Source: Parietichytrium sp. I65-24A
Lineage: Eukaryota; Sar; Bigyra; Thraustochytrida; Thraustochytriidae
NCBI GenBank assembly: GCA_012862575.1
Contig: BLSF01000008.1
Coordinates: 719,871 to 783,870 of the forward strand
Length of the DNA stretch: 64,000 nt
Reading direction: 5' to 3'
Shown here: positions 56,752 through 64,000 of the stretch, in pieces
How the letters are laid out: each line of letters starts with the position of its first letter
Position numbering within the stretch: the stretch's first letter is position 1
Position numbers and translations under genes: made by a program
The notes under the pieces: generated by a model
What the model saw: the letters and a program-made list of their open reading frames with translations, nothing else
What the model was told of the DNA's origin: nothing
Databases searched by the model: none

Positions 56752-58046
56752 ATGCAAACGCGAGCAAAGTTGAGGCAAACAGAAGATATATCACAAGACA
56801 AGGAGCAGAGGGGGGCGAAGGAGATCAAGACACCTCAAAGCGCGCAAAAGCGCAAGCGCGGCGCAGAAGATACAATGGAAGGAAGTGCCGTGGGAACCGC
56901 GGCGAAGAGTACACAGCGGCGAACGTGGTCTTTACGGAAAAGTGCTCAAGTGAGTTCCTCCCACGCGCTGCCAAACTCGGGCTCTGATGCTGGCGACGCA
57001 AAGGATGCTGATGTGCCGAAGGACCAGGTGCCGCAAGGTGAGGATTCCCCCGATGGTGACCCGCAGACGGGTAACGAGGAGGGACTGCTGAGAGCGTCAT
57101 CAAATATCGAAGCATCGAGGTCCAGAAACCAACTTCCGCTTCCCGAGGATATGAAGGTCAGGATGAGTCTTCGCGATCTGTTTGATTTGATGTCTGAAGT
57201 CGAGGCGCTTCGAAATATGAGGTCAAAGTCCAGAAGCAGAGCTATCTCTAGGCAGCAAGGCGGTGATTCGGGTGGGGACTCTGAATCTTTTGAAAACCCG
57301 CTGATCAGCAAAAAAGCAGCTCTCCGGGCGCTCTTGGGTTTTGGGTTCAGCAAAAGTGCCATTTTGCAGGCTGAAGAATTTCTCAAGTCGGATATTATTA
57401 CGTACGAAAATTTCAGCGAAGCTTGTGCATTAGAACCCAGACAAGTGCAGTTGGGGAGAATAAGTCAGAACGTATGTGTACAGGTGTTTCTGGTAAGTTC
57501 TCGTCACAAAGATGGTAATGGCCAATTTGCAACGTACAAAGTGTATTTTAGCTAATGACCCAGAATTTGTTCCACGTGACTCTCGCCATCTAGGGTGGCG
57601 CATGCAACCCAACGACGTGGCGCGAGGATGCTGCCGTGCCACTCCTCGAGAAAGAGGGAATAAGTTATTACAATCCTCAGGTGAAAGAGTGGAGCCCTGA
57701 TTTGGTTCCTCTGGAAGCCAAGATGAAGGCAGGGGCTGCCTTCCTTTTCTTCGTCATCAGCGCACAGACACGATCGATCGCCTCCATGATTGAGGCTGCC
57801 GAGCTCATCTCCACAGGGCGCAATCTCGTCCTCGTCATTGAACCGCTTCCTGAAGCCTTGAGCTCGGATGGCGAGGCGGCTTCAACAGAGCCATTATCTG
57901 CCTCAGAGTTTTCTCCGGCCGAGCTCAAAGACCTCTCGCGAGCACGAAGCTACCTTGCCGACGTTGCCCAGCGACACGGCATTCCAATTCACAACTCAAT
58001 TTCGTCTGGTCTTTCCGGACTCCTCGCGTCATTGCGCCAGAATTAA
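56752..58046 (+). CDS. Nucleoside 2-deoxyribosyltransferase-like protein with basic N-terminal extension (two exons)
   Basis: Exon 1 is 56752-57492 (247 codons) and exon 2 is 57594-58046 (150 codons plus stop), joined in phase 0 across a 101-base GTAAGT...TAG intron. The join restores VFLGGACNPTTWREDAAVPL, the first strand and nucleotide-binding loop of the nucleoside 2-deoxyribosyltransferase-like family. It continues as GISYYNPQVKEWSPDL, LEAKMKAGAAFLFFVISAQT and SMIEAAELISTGRNLVLVIE, giving 397 residues. The enzymes swap bases between deoxynucleosides; eukaryotic members are largely untested. Residues 1-150 are charged low complexity with KRKRGAED as a possible nuclear signal. Residues 120-240 contain a helical segment (SLRDLFDLMSEVEALRNM) and a small helical region with LLGFGFSKSAILQAEEFL. 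Activity is inferred only from family resemblance. Confidence 0.88.
57493..57593 (+). other. Intron of the deoxyribosyltransferase-like gene
   Basis: 101 bases, GTAAGT donor and ATCTAG acceptor, phase 0, splitting the first strand of the catalytic domain after VFL. Confidence 0.9.
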
Positions 58047-58501
58047 AAAATTTTCCACTCTATACTCATTCAACAATCTACGATCTCTCATCCATCTCCT
58101 ATCTTCCTTCCGCCAATCGCGACCAGATCAATATCAATACAGAGAAAGAAATACACTCACTCAGATCCGACTTTCTCAGTCACTCGTGATGAATCCCTGT
58201 CGCCTGGCTCTGTGCATTGGAATCTGCGCCTCTCGCTTCCACTGTCATCGATGTCATGCGGGGTCATAGTCCCCTGCCACAGACTTGGCCAAATCCATCA
58301 ATCACTGTGACATTGCATTCACTACCGGTAAGGGGTAGGTGAACGAGCATGGAGGACTAGGAGGGCGTCGTGGAAGATGCTGTGCGCGAGTCTGCAGTGA
58401 CCCTTGCCCGTGCCTCGATCGAGTGGGGATTCGCTGTGTGAAGTTCTTGGTGGAGTGAAGCAACGAGGCGGAACGGATTGGAGCGGAACGACGACTTGAG
58501 A
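58047..58501. other. Spacer upstream of leucyl-tRNA synthetase
   Basis: Tandem arrangement of two plus-strand genes. No repeat or gene is seen. A missing first exon of the synthetase could lie here. Confidence 0.4.
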
Positions 58502-60994
58502 ATGTTGGCGTCGCTGAGGCGAACGAGTGGATTAGGCGCTCGTCACGGGCAACTGCGTTTGCAGGGATGGCATAGGTGCGTGGCGTCGGGACGAAGCCTG
58601 GAGACCTCGGAGCGCAGACCAGCGGCAAATAATGAGAGCTACGTACTGTGCATGTTTCCGTATCCGTCGGGGAAACTGCACTTGGGCCACGTGCGGGTGT
58701 ACGCACTGGGAGACACCTATGCTAGAACACAGAGAATGATGGGGCAGAAGGTGCTGTTCCCAATGGGATGGGATGCCTTCGGACTACCTGCAGAAAACGC
58801 GGCACGCGAGAGAGGCGTGGATCCGAAGGAGTGGACGATGACTAATATTGCGCATATGAAGAACCAGTTGAAAGGGCTCAACCTATCATTCAATTGGGAG
58901 CGCGAGCTAGCTACGTGCGATCCAGAGTACTTTCGCTGGACACAATGGATCTTCTTACAGATGCACAAGCAAGGGCTGGTGTACCGGGATGAAGCTATGG
59001 TGAACTGGGATCCGGTCGATCAAACAGTTCTAGCAAATGAGCAAGTCGACAACGACGGCCGCTCGTGGCGTTCCGGAGCAGTGGTGGAGAAGAAGATGTT
59101 GAAACAATGGTTCATCAAGATCACCGCCTACGCCGACCAACTCTTAGATGCACTGAAGGATATGAAAGGGGCTTGGCCAGACACTGTGTTGCAGCTCCAG
59201 GAGAGCTGGATCGGTAAATCGCAAGGGGCTTTCGTAGACTTTGCTTTGCAAGCAGACGGAGAACCCCTCGACGAGAACCAAACTTTAACAGTCTTCACGA
59301 CCAAACCAGAGACCTTATTTGGGGTGACTTTCTTAGCGCTGAGCCCCTCACATCCCTTGAGTGTCAAATACCTATCGTCTTCCACCACGTCCAATGAAGG
59401 TGCCAAATTGGACATCATGGCAATCCACCCACTGACTAAGACGCCCATCCCATGTTTCGTGGCGCCATATGTTCTCGACGGTTATGGCACCGGCGCAGTG
59501 ATGGGCGTCCCTGCGCATGATGAGAGGGATGAGCAATTCGCCACCCGCATGGATATCTCGTCGAAAACTGTAATTGATGCAGAGTCTCAGCTCCTCATAA
59601 ATAGCACGCCGGAATACGATGGTTTGTGCGCTGAAGGAGCTGGAAGGCTGAAGATTATCGATACCCTCGCTTCCAAGCAAGTCGGACGCGCAAAGACTCT
59701 ATACAAAATCAGGGATTGGCTTGTCTCTAGGCAGAGATCTTGGGGGACACCAATTCCGATGATCCACTGTGGTGAATGCTCGACTGAACCAATTCCAGTC
59801 CCGGAATCGCAGCTGCCTTTTACGCCTGTTGCTGGAGAGCGTTGCACGTGCCCAAAATGTGGAAACAAGAACGCCCTCCCAGAGACAGACACTCTCGACA
59901 CCTTTGTGGACTCGGCGTGGTACTACTTGAGATTTTGTGATCCTCACAACCAAACGCAGCTTGCTTCTAAAGATTCGTTGCAGCAGTGGATGGGTGAAAA
60001 GGGGGTCGGAACCTATATTGGGGGAATAGAGCACGCCATCCTACACCTTCTGTATGCACGTTTCACGAACCGTTTTCTCCACGACATTGGACTGGCCCCG
60101 ACTCCCGAGCCCTTTCACGAACTTCTTACCCAAGGCATGGTGCTTGGCTACACTGCCAAATGCCGCGCCACCGGAAGGTACTTCACTCCTGCAGAACGCG
60201 CGATGCCAGACTTTGAGCAGGAGAACGAAGTGGACTTTGTTTGGGAAAAGATGTCCAAATCAAAGCACAACGGCGTTGATCCAGATGAGGTCATAGGTGA
60301 GCATGGCGCCGACGCAGTACGGCTTGCAATGCTATTTGCTGCTCCACCCGAGCAAGCTGTTGAGTGGGACCAAGCAGCCCTTCAGGGACAAAAGCGGTTT
60401 CTAGGTAGAGTTCGGAGTCAGATACAGCAAGAATTAAGCTCTTCTTCTTCTGGTGAGCGCGGCGAGTCCACCAAACGTTCAAGCGAACTCCGCGCACAGC
60501 TCCATGCGACGATTAAGGAAGTTACTTTTCTCATTACCGTGAAGCGCGCATTCAACGTTGCAATTGCCAGGTTAATGGAGCTATCCAACTACATTTCAAA
60601 GTCAGATGAGGCTTCGAATTTGATTCGGCGAGAAGCGCTGCGGGATTTGACATTAATGCTCGCGCCATTCGCGCCGCAGCACGCAGAAGAATTCTGGGAA
60701 CTACTTCACACGAACGAGGGGGGTTCTGTTCATCAACAAAGTTGGCCTCGCTACGACGAGTCCGCACTCGTCAGTACAAGCGCGCTTGTGATCGTACAGG
60801 TAAATGGCAAGCGAAGAGCGTCCTTTGAAATCCCTCTTGATGCTAACGGCCTCCCAAGCGAAGAACTCGTCGCAAGCATAGCTCTGGAACACGAAGGTGC
60901 CAAAAAATTTGTTCAAGGGGGCACGCTCACGCGCTCCATTGTGAAGCTAAACGAGAAGACAGGAAGCTTTTTAGTAAACTTTGTGGTAAGATAG
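58502..60994 (+). CDS. LARS2: Leucyl-tRNA synthetase, organellar (bacterial-type)
   Basis: It charges organellar tRNA-Leu with leucine. 830 residues from the ATG at 58502; the frame begins earlier only with TTG. Residues 1-45 are Arg/Ser/Leu-rich with no acidic run, fitting a mitochondrial or plastid presequence. The HIGH motif appears as [20 protein letters not shown] (HLGH at about 60-63). [32 protein letters not shown] and [16 protein letters not shown] follow closely the mitochondrial LARS2 type. The editing domain keeps [11 protein letters not shown] and [16 protein letters not shown] CxxC zinc segment ([12 protein letters not shown]) precedes [11 protein letters not shown], and [12 protein letters not shown] is at about 583. 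The C-terminal domain ends at the stop. The usual helix with a conserved Trp before YVLxMFPYPSG is shortened, so a small upstream exon is possible. Confidence 0.95.
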   Translation: MLASLRRTSGLGARHGQLRLQGWHRCVASGRSLETSERRPAANNESYVLCMFPYPSGKLHLGHVRVYALGDTYARTQRMMGQKVLFPMGWDAFGLPAENAARERGVDPKEWTMTNIAHMKNQLKGLNLSFNWERELATCDPEYFRWTQWIFLQMHKQGLVYRDEAMVNWDPVDQTVLANEQVDNDGRSWRSGAVVEKKMLKQWFIKITAYADQLLDALKDMKGAWPDTVLQLQESWIGKSQGAFVDFALQADGEPLDENQTLTVFTTKPETLFGVTFLALSPSHPLSVKYLSSSTTSNEGAKLDIMAIHPLTKTPIPCFVAPYVLDGYGTGAVMGVPAHDERDEQFATRMDISSKTVIDAESQLLINSTPEYDGLCAEGAGRLKIIDTLASKQVGRAKTLYKIRDWLVSRQRSWGTPIPMIHCGECSTEPIPVPESQLPFTPVAGERCTCPKCGNKNALPETDTLDTFVDSAWYYLRFCDPHNQTQLASKDSLQQWMGEKGVGTYIGGIEHAILHLLYARFTNRFLHDIGLAPTPEPFHELLTQGMVLGYTAKCRATGRYFTPAERAMPDFEQENEVDFVWEKMSKSKHNGVDPDEVIGEHGADAVRLAMLFAAPPEQAVEWDQAALQGQKRFLGRVRSQIQQELSSSSSGERGESTKRSSELRAQLHATIKEVTFLITVKRAFNVAIARLMELSNYISKSDEASNLIRREALRDLTLMLAPFAPQHAEEFWELLHTNEGGSVHQQSWPRYDESALVSTSALVIVQVNGKRRASFEIPLDANGLPSEELVASIALEHEGAKKFVQGGTLTRSIVKLNEKTGSFLVNFVVR

Positions 60995-61294
60995 CGCCTC
61001 CTTTCGAGCAGCTGCTGTCGTTGCGCATCTTGTTGTCAGAGACACTGCAAGGTTCTCTGTGCCAAGGGAGGTGCTGTAGCACCATGCGCATACATTTCCA
61101 TACATGCGAAAAAAGCCTTTTTGCTTCTCTGTGCAGCTAGGCAAATCAGGGAGGGGAAAAACAACGAAAACTAAGTGGATAGAATGGAGAACAATTCTTT
61201 CACTCCTTTCTCAGTTTTTTCCTCTTTTGGTTATGATTGGGCTTGATGATTGATTAATCTATGAACGATTTTGCCATGAATGCCTTCAACGAGT
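60995..61294. other. Convergent 3' spacer
   Basis: Lies between leucyl-tRNA synthetase (+) and the parvulin gene (-). No gene is seen. Confidence 0.4.
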
Positions 61295-61755
61295 CTACTC
61301 GGAGCGGTCGGTGATGAGGATCAAGTGATATCCGAACTGAGTTTTTACCGGACCATGCACAGTGCCAACTGGAGAATGAATGACATATCAAGATTAGTGA
61401 CACAGGCTTGAAGACTATCACACAGAAGGGCCCGGGCGAACCAGATCGGCTCAACCAAACATGCTCACTTACTCTCTTCGCTAAACACTACGTCGTTGAA
61501 CTCCTTCACCATCTGACCTGGGCCAAACTGTCCCAGAGAGCCTCCGCGCTTCCCGGAAGGGCAGGTGCTGTATCGCTTCGCGAGGTCCTCAAACTCCTCT
61601 CCATTCGCGATCCTCTCCTTGAGCTCCTCCGCCTGATTCTTGGTCCCCACGAGGATGTGGCTGGCCGAGGCACGCGGCGCTGCCTCTGCGCTGCCTGCGA
61701 GCAACAGTGCCAGCACAGCACACAGCGCCACGCTCAACCACGAAAACACCTTCAT
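61295..61755 (-). CDS. Secreted parvulin-type peptidyl-prolyl isomerase (two exons)
   Basis: Parvulins catalyse cis-trans isomerisation of Xaa-Pro bonds. Exon 1 is 61755-61473 and exon 2 is 61368-61295, joined in phase 1 across a 104-base GTAAGT...CCAG intron. The product has 118 residues. A signal peptide (MKVFSWLSVALCAVLALLLA, AGSAEA end) is followed directly by the complete domain: ASHILVGTKNQAEELKERI, FEDLAKRYSTCPSGKRGGSL, GQFGPGQMVKEFNDVVFSEE, then exon 2 IGTVHGPVKTQFGYHLILIT. Both conserved His positions and the GxLGxF segment are present. The frame upstream of the ATG at 61755 is Glu/Arg-rich and unlike a leader. It probably acts in the ER or secretory pathway; no KDEL-type end is seen (ends TDRSE). 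Confidence 0.92.
61369..61472 (-). other. Parvulin gene intron
   Basis: 104 bases, GTAAGT donor, CTCCAG acceptor, phase 1. Exon 2 supplies the conserved last strand of the domain. Confidence 0.9.
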
Positions 61756-61886
61756 CCTACTCTCTCTATAACCCTCTGTCTCTCTGTCTCTCTGCCTCTC
61801 TGGCTCCGCTTCCTTCGTTCCTTCCGGGACTTGCTTAGGGTACTCCAAAGTTCTGCTCAAACGCGAGGATCCCTTTGCGTATGCTC

Positions 61887-61915
61887 ACTTCTTTCTTTCT
61901 TTCTTTCTTTCTTTC
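61887..61915 (+). repeat. TTTC microsatellite
   Basis: About seven CTTT units, 130-160 bases upstream of the parvulin ATG. Confidence 0.85.
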
Positions 61916-62965
61916 TCTGTCTACTCTGTCTACCCTACAGCAAGTCGTAATCATCGTAATCACTCCTCTTTCCACGGTGGATTTCCACAGTTTCCACTGT
62001 TTGTCTCCACAGTCTCCACGGAGCAACGAAAATCCCTAGCTCAAACAACTACAACATACTCTCCCAGAAAGATAGTCGTACAGGTACCTGTACACTAAAG
62101 TGCTGCGTTTATCTGAACTGTCAAGCTTAGTGAATAATTTAATAGATTCATTCTCTGATGTTATCTTCTGATGTTCACTGCTTCTGACTAAGTTAGTATT
62201 AGAAGTCTGACTCGTGAAAGTTACAAGTTACTAAGTTACTAAGATACCAGTACTGTGTACACAAGCCTTAGTGATAGAATGATCGACAGATGAGTTTAGC
62301 GTGCTTAGCGACTAAAATAGTGAGCTTAGTGAGCTTTAAATGATTTAATAGAGAATCTAGCTAGAGCTATAGGATAGAGTATAGATAGAGCTACTCTACT
62401 AGTCTAGCCAGCTAGAGAGCGCCACTACCGTACTTGGCCCAAAACGGTTCTGAATTACTAGTATCACGTACACATATTTTTAGCTCCACTCAGGCTAGGA
62501 CCCCATCCAGCGGCTCTACAGTCTCCAACACAGGAACCTGAATTCTGAAGAGCGTGCAGCTTGTGCATTGATTGATTGTGAATGAAAACGCTTATTACTT
62601 TCTTTCTCACAGATGGATTTCTCAAGTTTCTCCTTCCCGGGAAGGAGCTAAGCCAAGCCATCAAGTTTAAAGCGCGAAGGGGATTCTCTAAACCAACATA
62701 CAAACACCGACTCATACAACTTGGGAGTTACAGTTCGATTCTGTCAAGACTGACTTGACTCCGTCAAAAAAAATCGTGACTATCCGTGACTTAAACCTTG
62801 GCTGCATATGTGCGTGCCTTCTTCCGTCTCGCGCTGCGCAGCGTGCGTGTACGTACGTCCTCCCACACATACAACTAACTAGGTCTAGCTACTAGAGAGG
62901 AAGGTGCCTTGGAGAAGCGCCATGCGAATCACGAGCCGGAACTATTATGGCAACATGTCGCCTAG

Positions 62966-62996
62966 ATCATGATCATCATCATGATGATGATGATAC
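62966..62996 (+). repeat. CATCAT/ATGATG inverted repeat
   Basis: GATCATGATCATCATCATGA followed by more GAT units: the CAT and ATG trinucleotide runs are complementary and could form a short hairpin. Confidence 0.7.
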
Positions 62997-63291
62997 AACA
63001 GAAAGAAATAAAAATTGTAATTCTGAGAGATTTTCTGTAATCGAAGTGTGTTTCGCTTCAGAACCAACTGTGATGTGGAACGTAAAGTCATATACAGCAA
63101 CCAGGACCGACTGATCCAGGCTGGCGACACAGAGTCCAAGCGAGTTCGGCTCCAGCTTTCACTCTTTATATAGGAATCCGAACCTCCCGTTTAATGTTGA
63201 AATTTGAATTCAAGATTGGGAAATGTTAATTGGTTGGAAATATATGAATATTCGTTGTTTGTTTTTAGTTTGAATTAATAAGGAACTTATT

Positions 63292-64000
63292 TTAACATGC
63301 GCCATCCGCAGTAAATACGAAGACAACGTATGGCCAGGCCCCGTTTCCGTTAAAGGCAGTCGTAGCATGCAAGTTCGCCACCCGAACAGATATGCCCCCA
63401 GCGGTTCCCCAAGCTGACCACAAGATATCCGATATTGTTGCTTCGGAGTCTGACGGCGGAGTTACCAGGACAATGTCACCCTCACTTGCGCCAGTGACAG
63501 TCGCTGTGTAAACAGCCTCAGCCGCAGCCGCAATTGTGGTTGAAGATGCGTCAATAGTGATCGTTCCCTTTATTACCTTTTGTAGCACTGAACAGGCACT
63601 TCCTCCGATCTGAAGTCCTGTGGAAGTAAACCGTGCTACCTCAACTGTGTCGCTTTTGACAATTACATTGCCGCTTGCTGCACCTGCGCCAGCTACCAAA
63701 TTGATGTCACCACCAGACGTCGAGGTTCCTGCTCCTGAAGTAATGGTTACAGCACCGCCAATATCCGTGCCAGCTCCACCAGTGATGCTCACAGCGCCTC
63801 CGGTTGAAGTTGCAGCAGTCGATTGCCCAGCCACAATCGAAACTGCACCTCCTGCGCCTGTATCCCCGGTACCGACTGCGATTGATACATCGCCTCCTGC
63901 ACCTCCTGTTGCGCCACCAGACGATATTGTTATCGAGCCTGACGCTCCAGCCGTAGAGGCTCCCGAGGCAAACGTTAGAGCGCCAGTAGTTGCGCCTCCC
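63292..64000 (-). CDS. Glycine-rich repeat protein with fibre-like C-terminal domain (5' end outside window)
   Basis: The minus-strand frame is open from the window edge (base 63999) to the TAA at 63292, so at least 235 codons are present and the N-terminus lies beyond the window. About 140 residues consist of 14-16 residue repeats with Gly-Gly-x-h-x-h-x-x-Gly-x-Gly patterns (for example GGAVSITGGAGTDI and GGDINLVAGAGAAS), predicted to stack as a beta-solenoid. A transition (VEVARFTSTGLQIGG) leads to a C-terminal domain of about 95 residues with KGTITIDASSTTIAAAAEAV and GISVRVANLHATTAF. Its strand order resembles the end domains of fibre or tail proteins found in large DNA viruses, phages and algae. 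That comparison is from memory. Ser/Thr/Gly/Ala composition and one late Cys suggest an extracellular structural protein. Confidence 0.8.
   Translation of the reverse strand, partial: GGATTGALTFASGASTAGASGSITISSGGATGGAGGDVSIAVGTGDTGAGGAVSIVAGQSTAATSTGGAVSITGGAGTDIGGAVTITSGAGTSTSGGDINLVAGAGAASGNVIVKSDTVEVARFTSTGLQIGGSACSVLQKVIKGTITIDASSTTIAAAAEAVYTATVTGASEGDIVLVTPPSDSEATISDILWSAWGTAGGISVRVANLHATTAFNGNGAWPYVVFVFTADGAC

Larger units (their letters stand above)
61756..63291. other. Spacer upstream of the parvulin gene
   Basis: It contains TCTCTCTG units at 61765-61800, TTTC tetramers at 61887-61915, TTTCCACAG/TCTCCACAG units at 61966-62020, a CTAG-rich stretch at 62370-62420 and a CATCAT/ATGATG inverted repeat at 62966-62996. 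No coding sequence is supported. Confidence 0.5.

Overview
The window is nuclear DNA from a eukaryotic microbe. It contains splicing factor PRP38, Ku80, the TFIIH p34 subunit, peroxin-12, an SLC38-type amino-acid transporter, a fatty-acid transport protein and an organelle-type leucyl-tRNA synthetase. Most genes are single uninterrupted frames separated by long non-coding spacers. The five introns I could place are 73-137 bases with GT-AG ends and GTGAGT or GTAAGT donors. SPT-repeat surface proteins with EGF modules, an F-type-lectin-like secreted protein and a protein carrying a Y-x-G-x-E-x-x-L-F segment suggest a stramenopile, perhaps a thraustochytrid/labyrinthulid. That placement is an inference of low to moderate confidence.

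Layout. 1-1064: C-terminal part of a multipass membrane protein. 1065-3788: a repeat-rich spacer with degenerate interspersed repeats and a tandem-repeat surface-protein fragment ending in a GPI-type tail, next to an undetermined base. 3789-9670: PRP38 (+), then three minus-strand genes (membrane protein, acidic coiled-coil protein, FATP-type acyl-CoA synthetase). 10855-15067: two plus-strand genes, a TIR-like/TPR protein and a fusion of a TadA-like deaminase with an MTH1-like domain that has lost its Nudix box. 15519-17681: secreted lectin-like protein (-). 17682-26740: a 9 kb stretch with microsatellites and no gene I can support. 26741-35311: putative zinc-finger regulator, coiled-coil protein, Ku80 with a short first exon, amino-acid transporter. 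35665-40182: two small single-membrane-span proteins that look related and flank a GT25 glycosyltransferase. 41184-43820: TFIIH p34 (+) facing an unknown membrane/zinc-ribbon protein (-). 45217-49380: large receptor-like SPT/EGF protein. 50009-51215: PEX12, rebuilt from three exons. 51998-54679: large protein with a possible lipid-binding barrel. 56752-58046: two-exon nucleoside-deoxyribosyltransferase-like protein. 58502-60994: leucyl-tRNA synthetase. 61295-61755: secreted parvulin, two exons. 63292 to window end: glycine-rich repeat protein resembling fibre proteins.

Genes are arranged independently, as expected for a eukaryote, with no operon logic. Core housekeeping functions (splicing, transcription/repair, DNA end joining, peroxisome import, organellar translation) are mixed with lineage-specific surface and secreted proteins. 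Recurring small tandem repeats with 8-11 base units, several with an ACTGT/ACAGT core, lie 70-500 bases upstream of several start codons.

The most unusual gene is the TadA-like deaminase joined to a catalytically dead MTH1-like domain at 13700-15067. It parallels the MTH1-like recognition domain found in the DNA-repair enzyme MutY.
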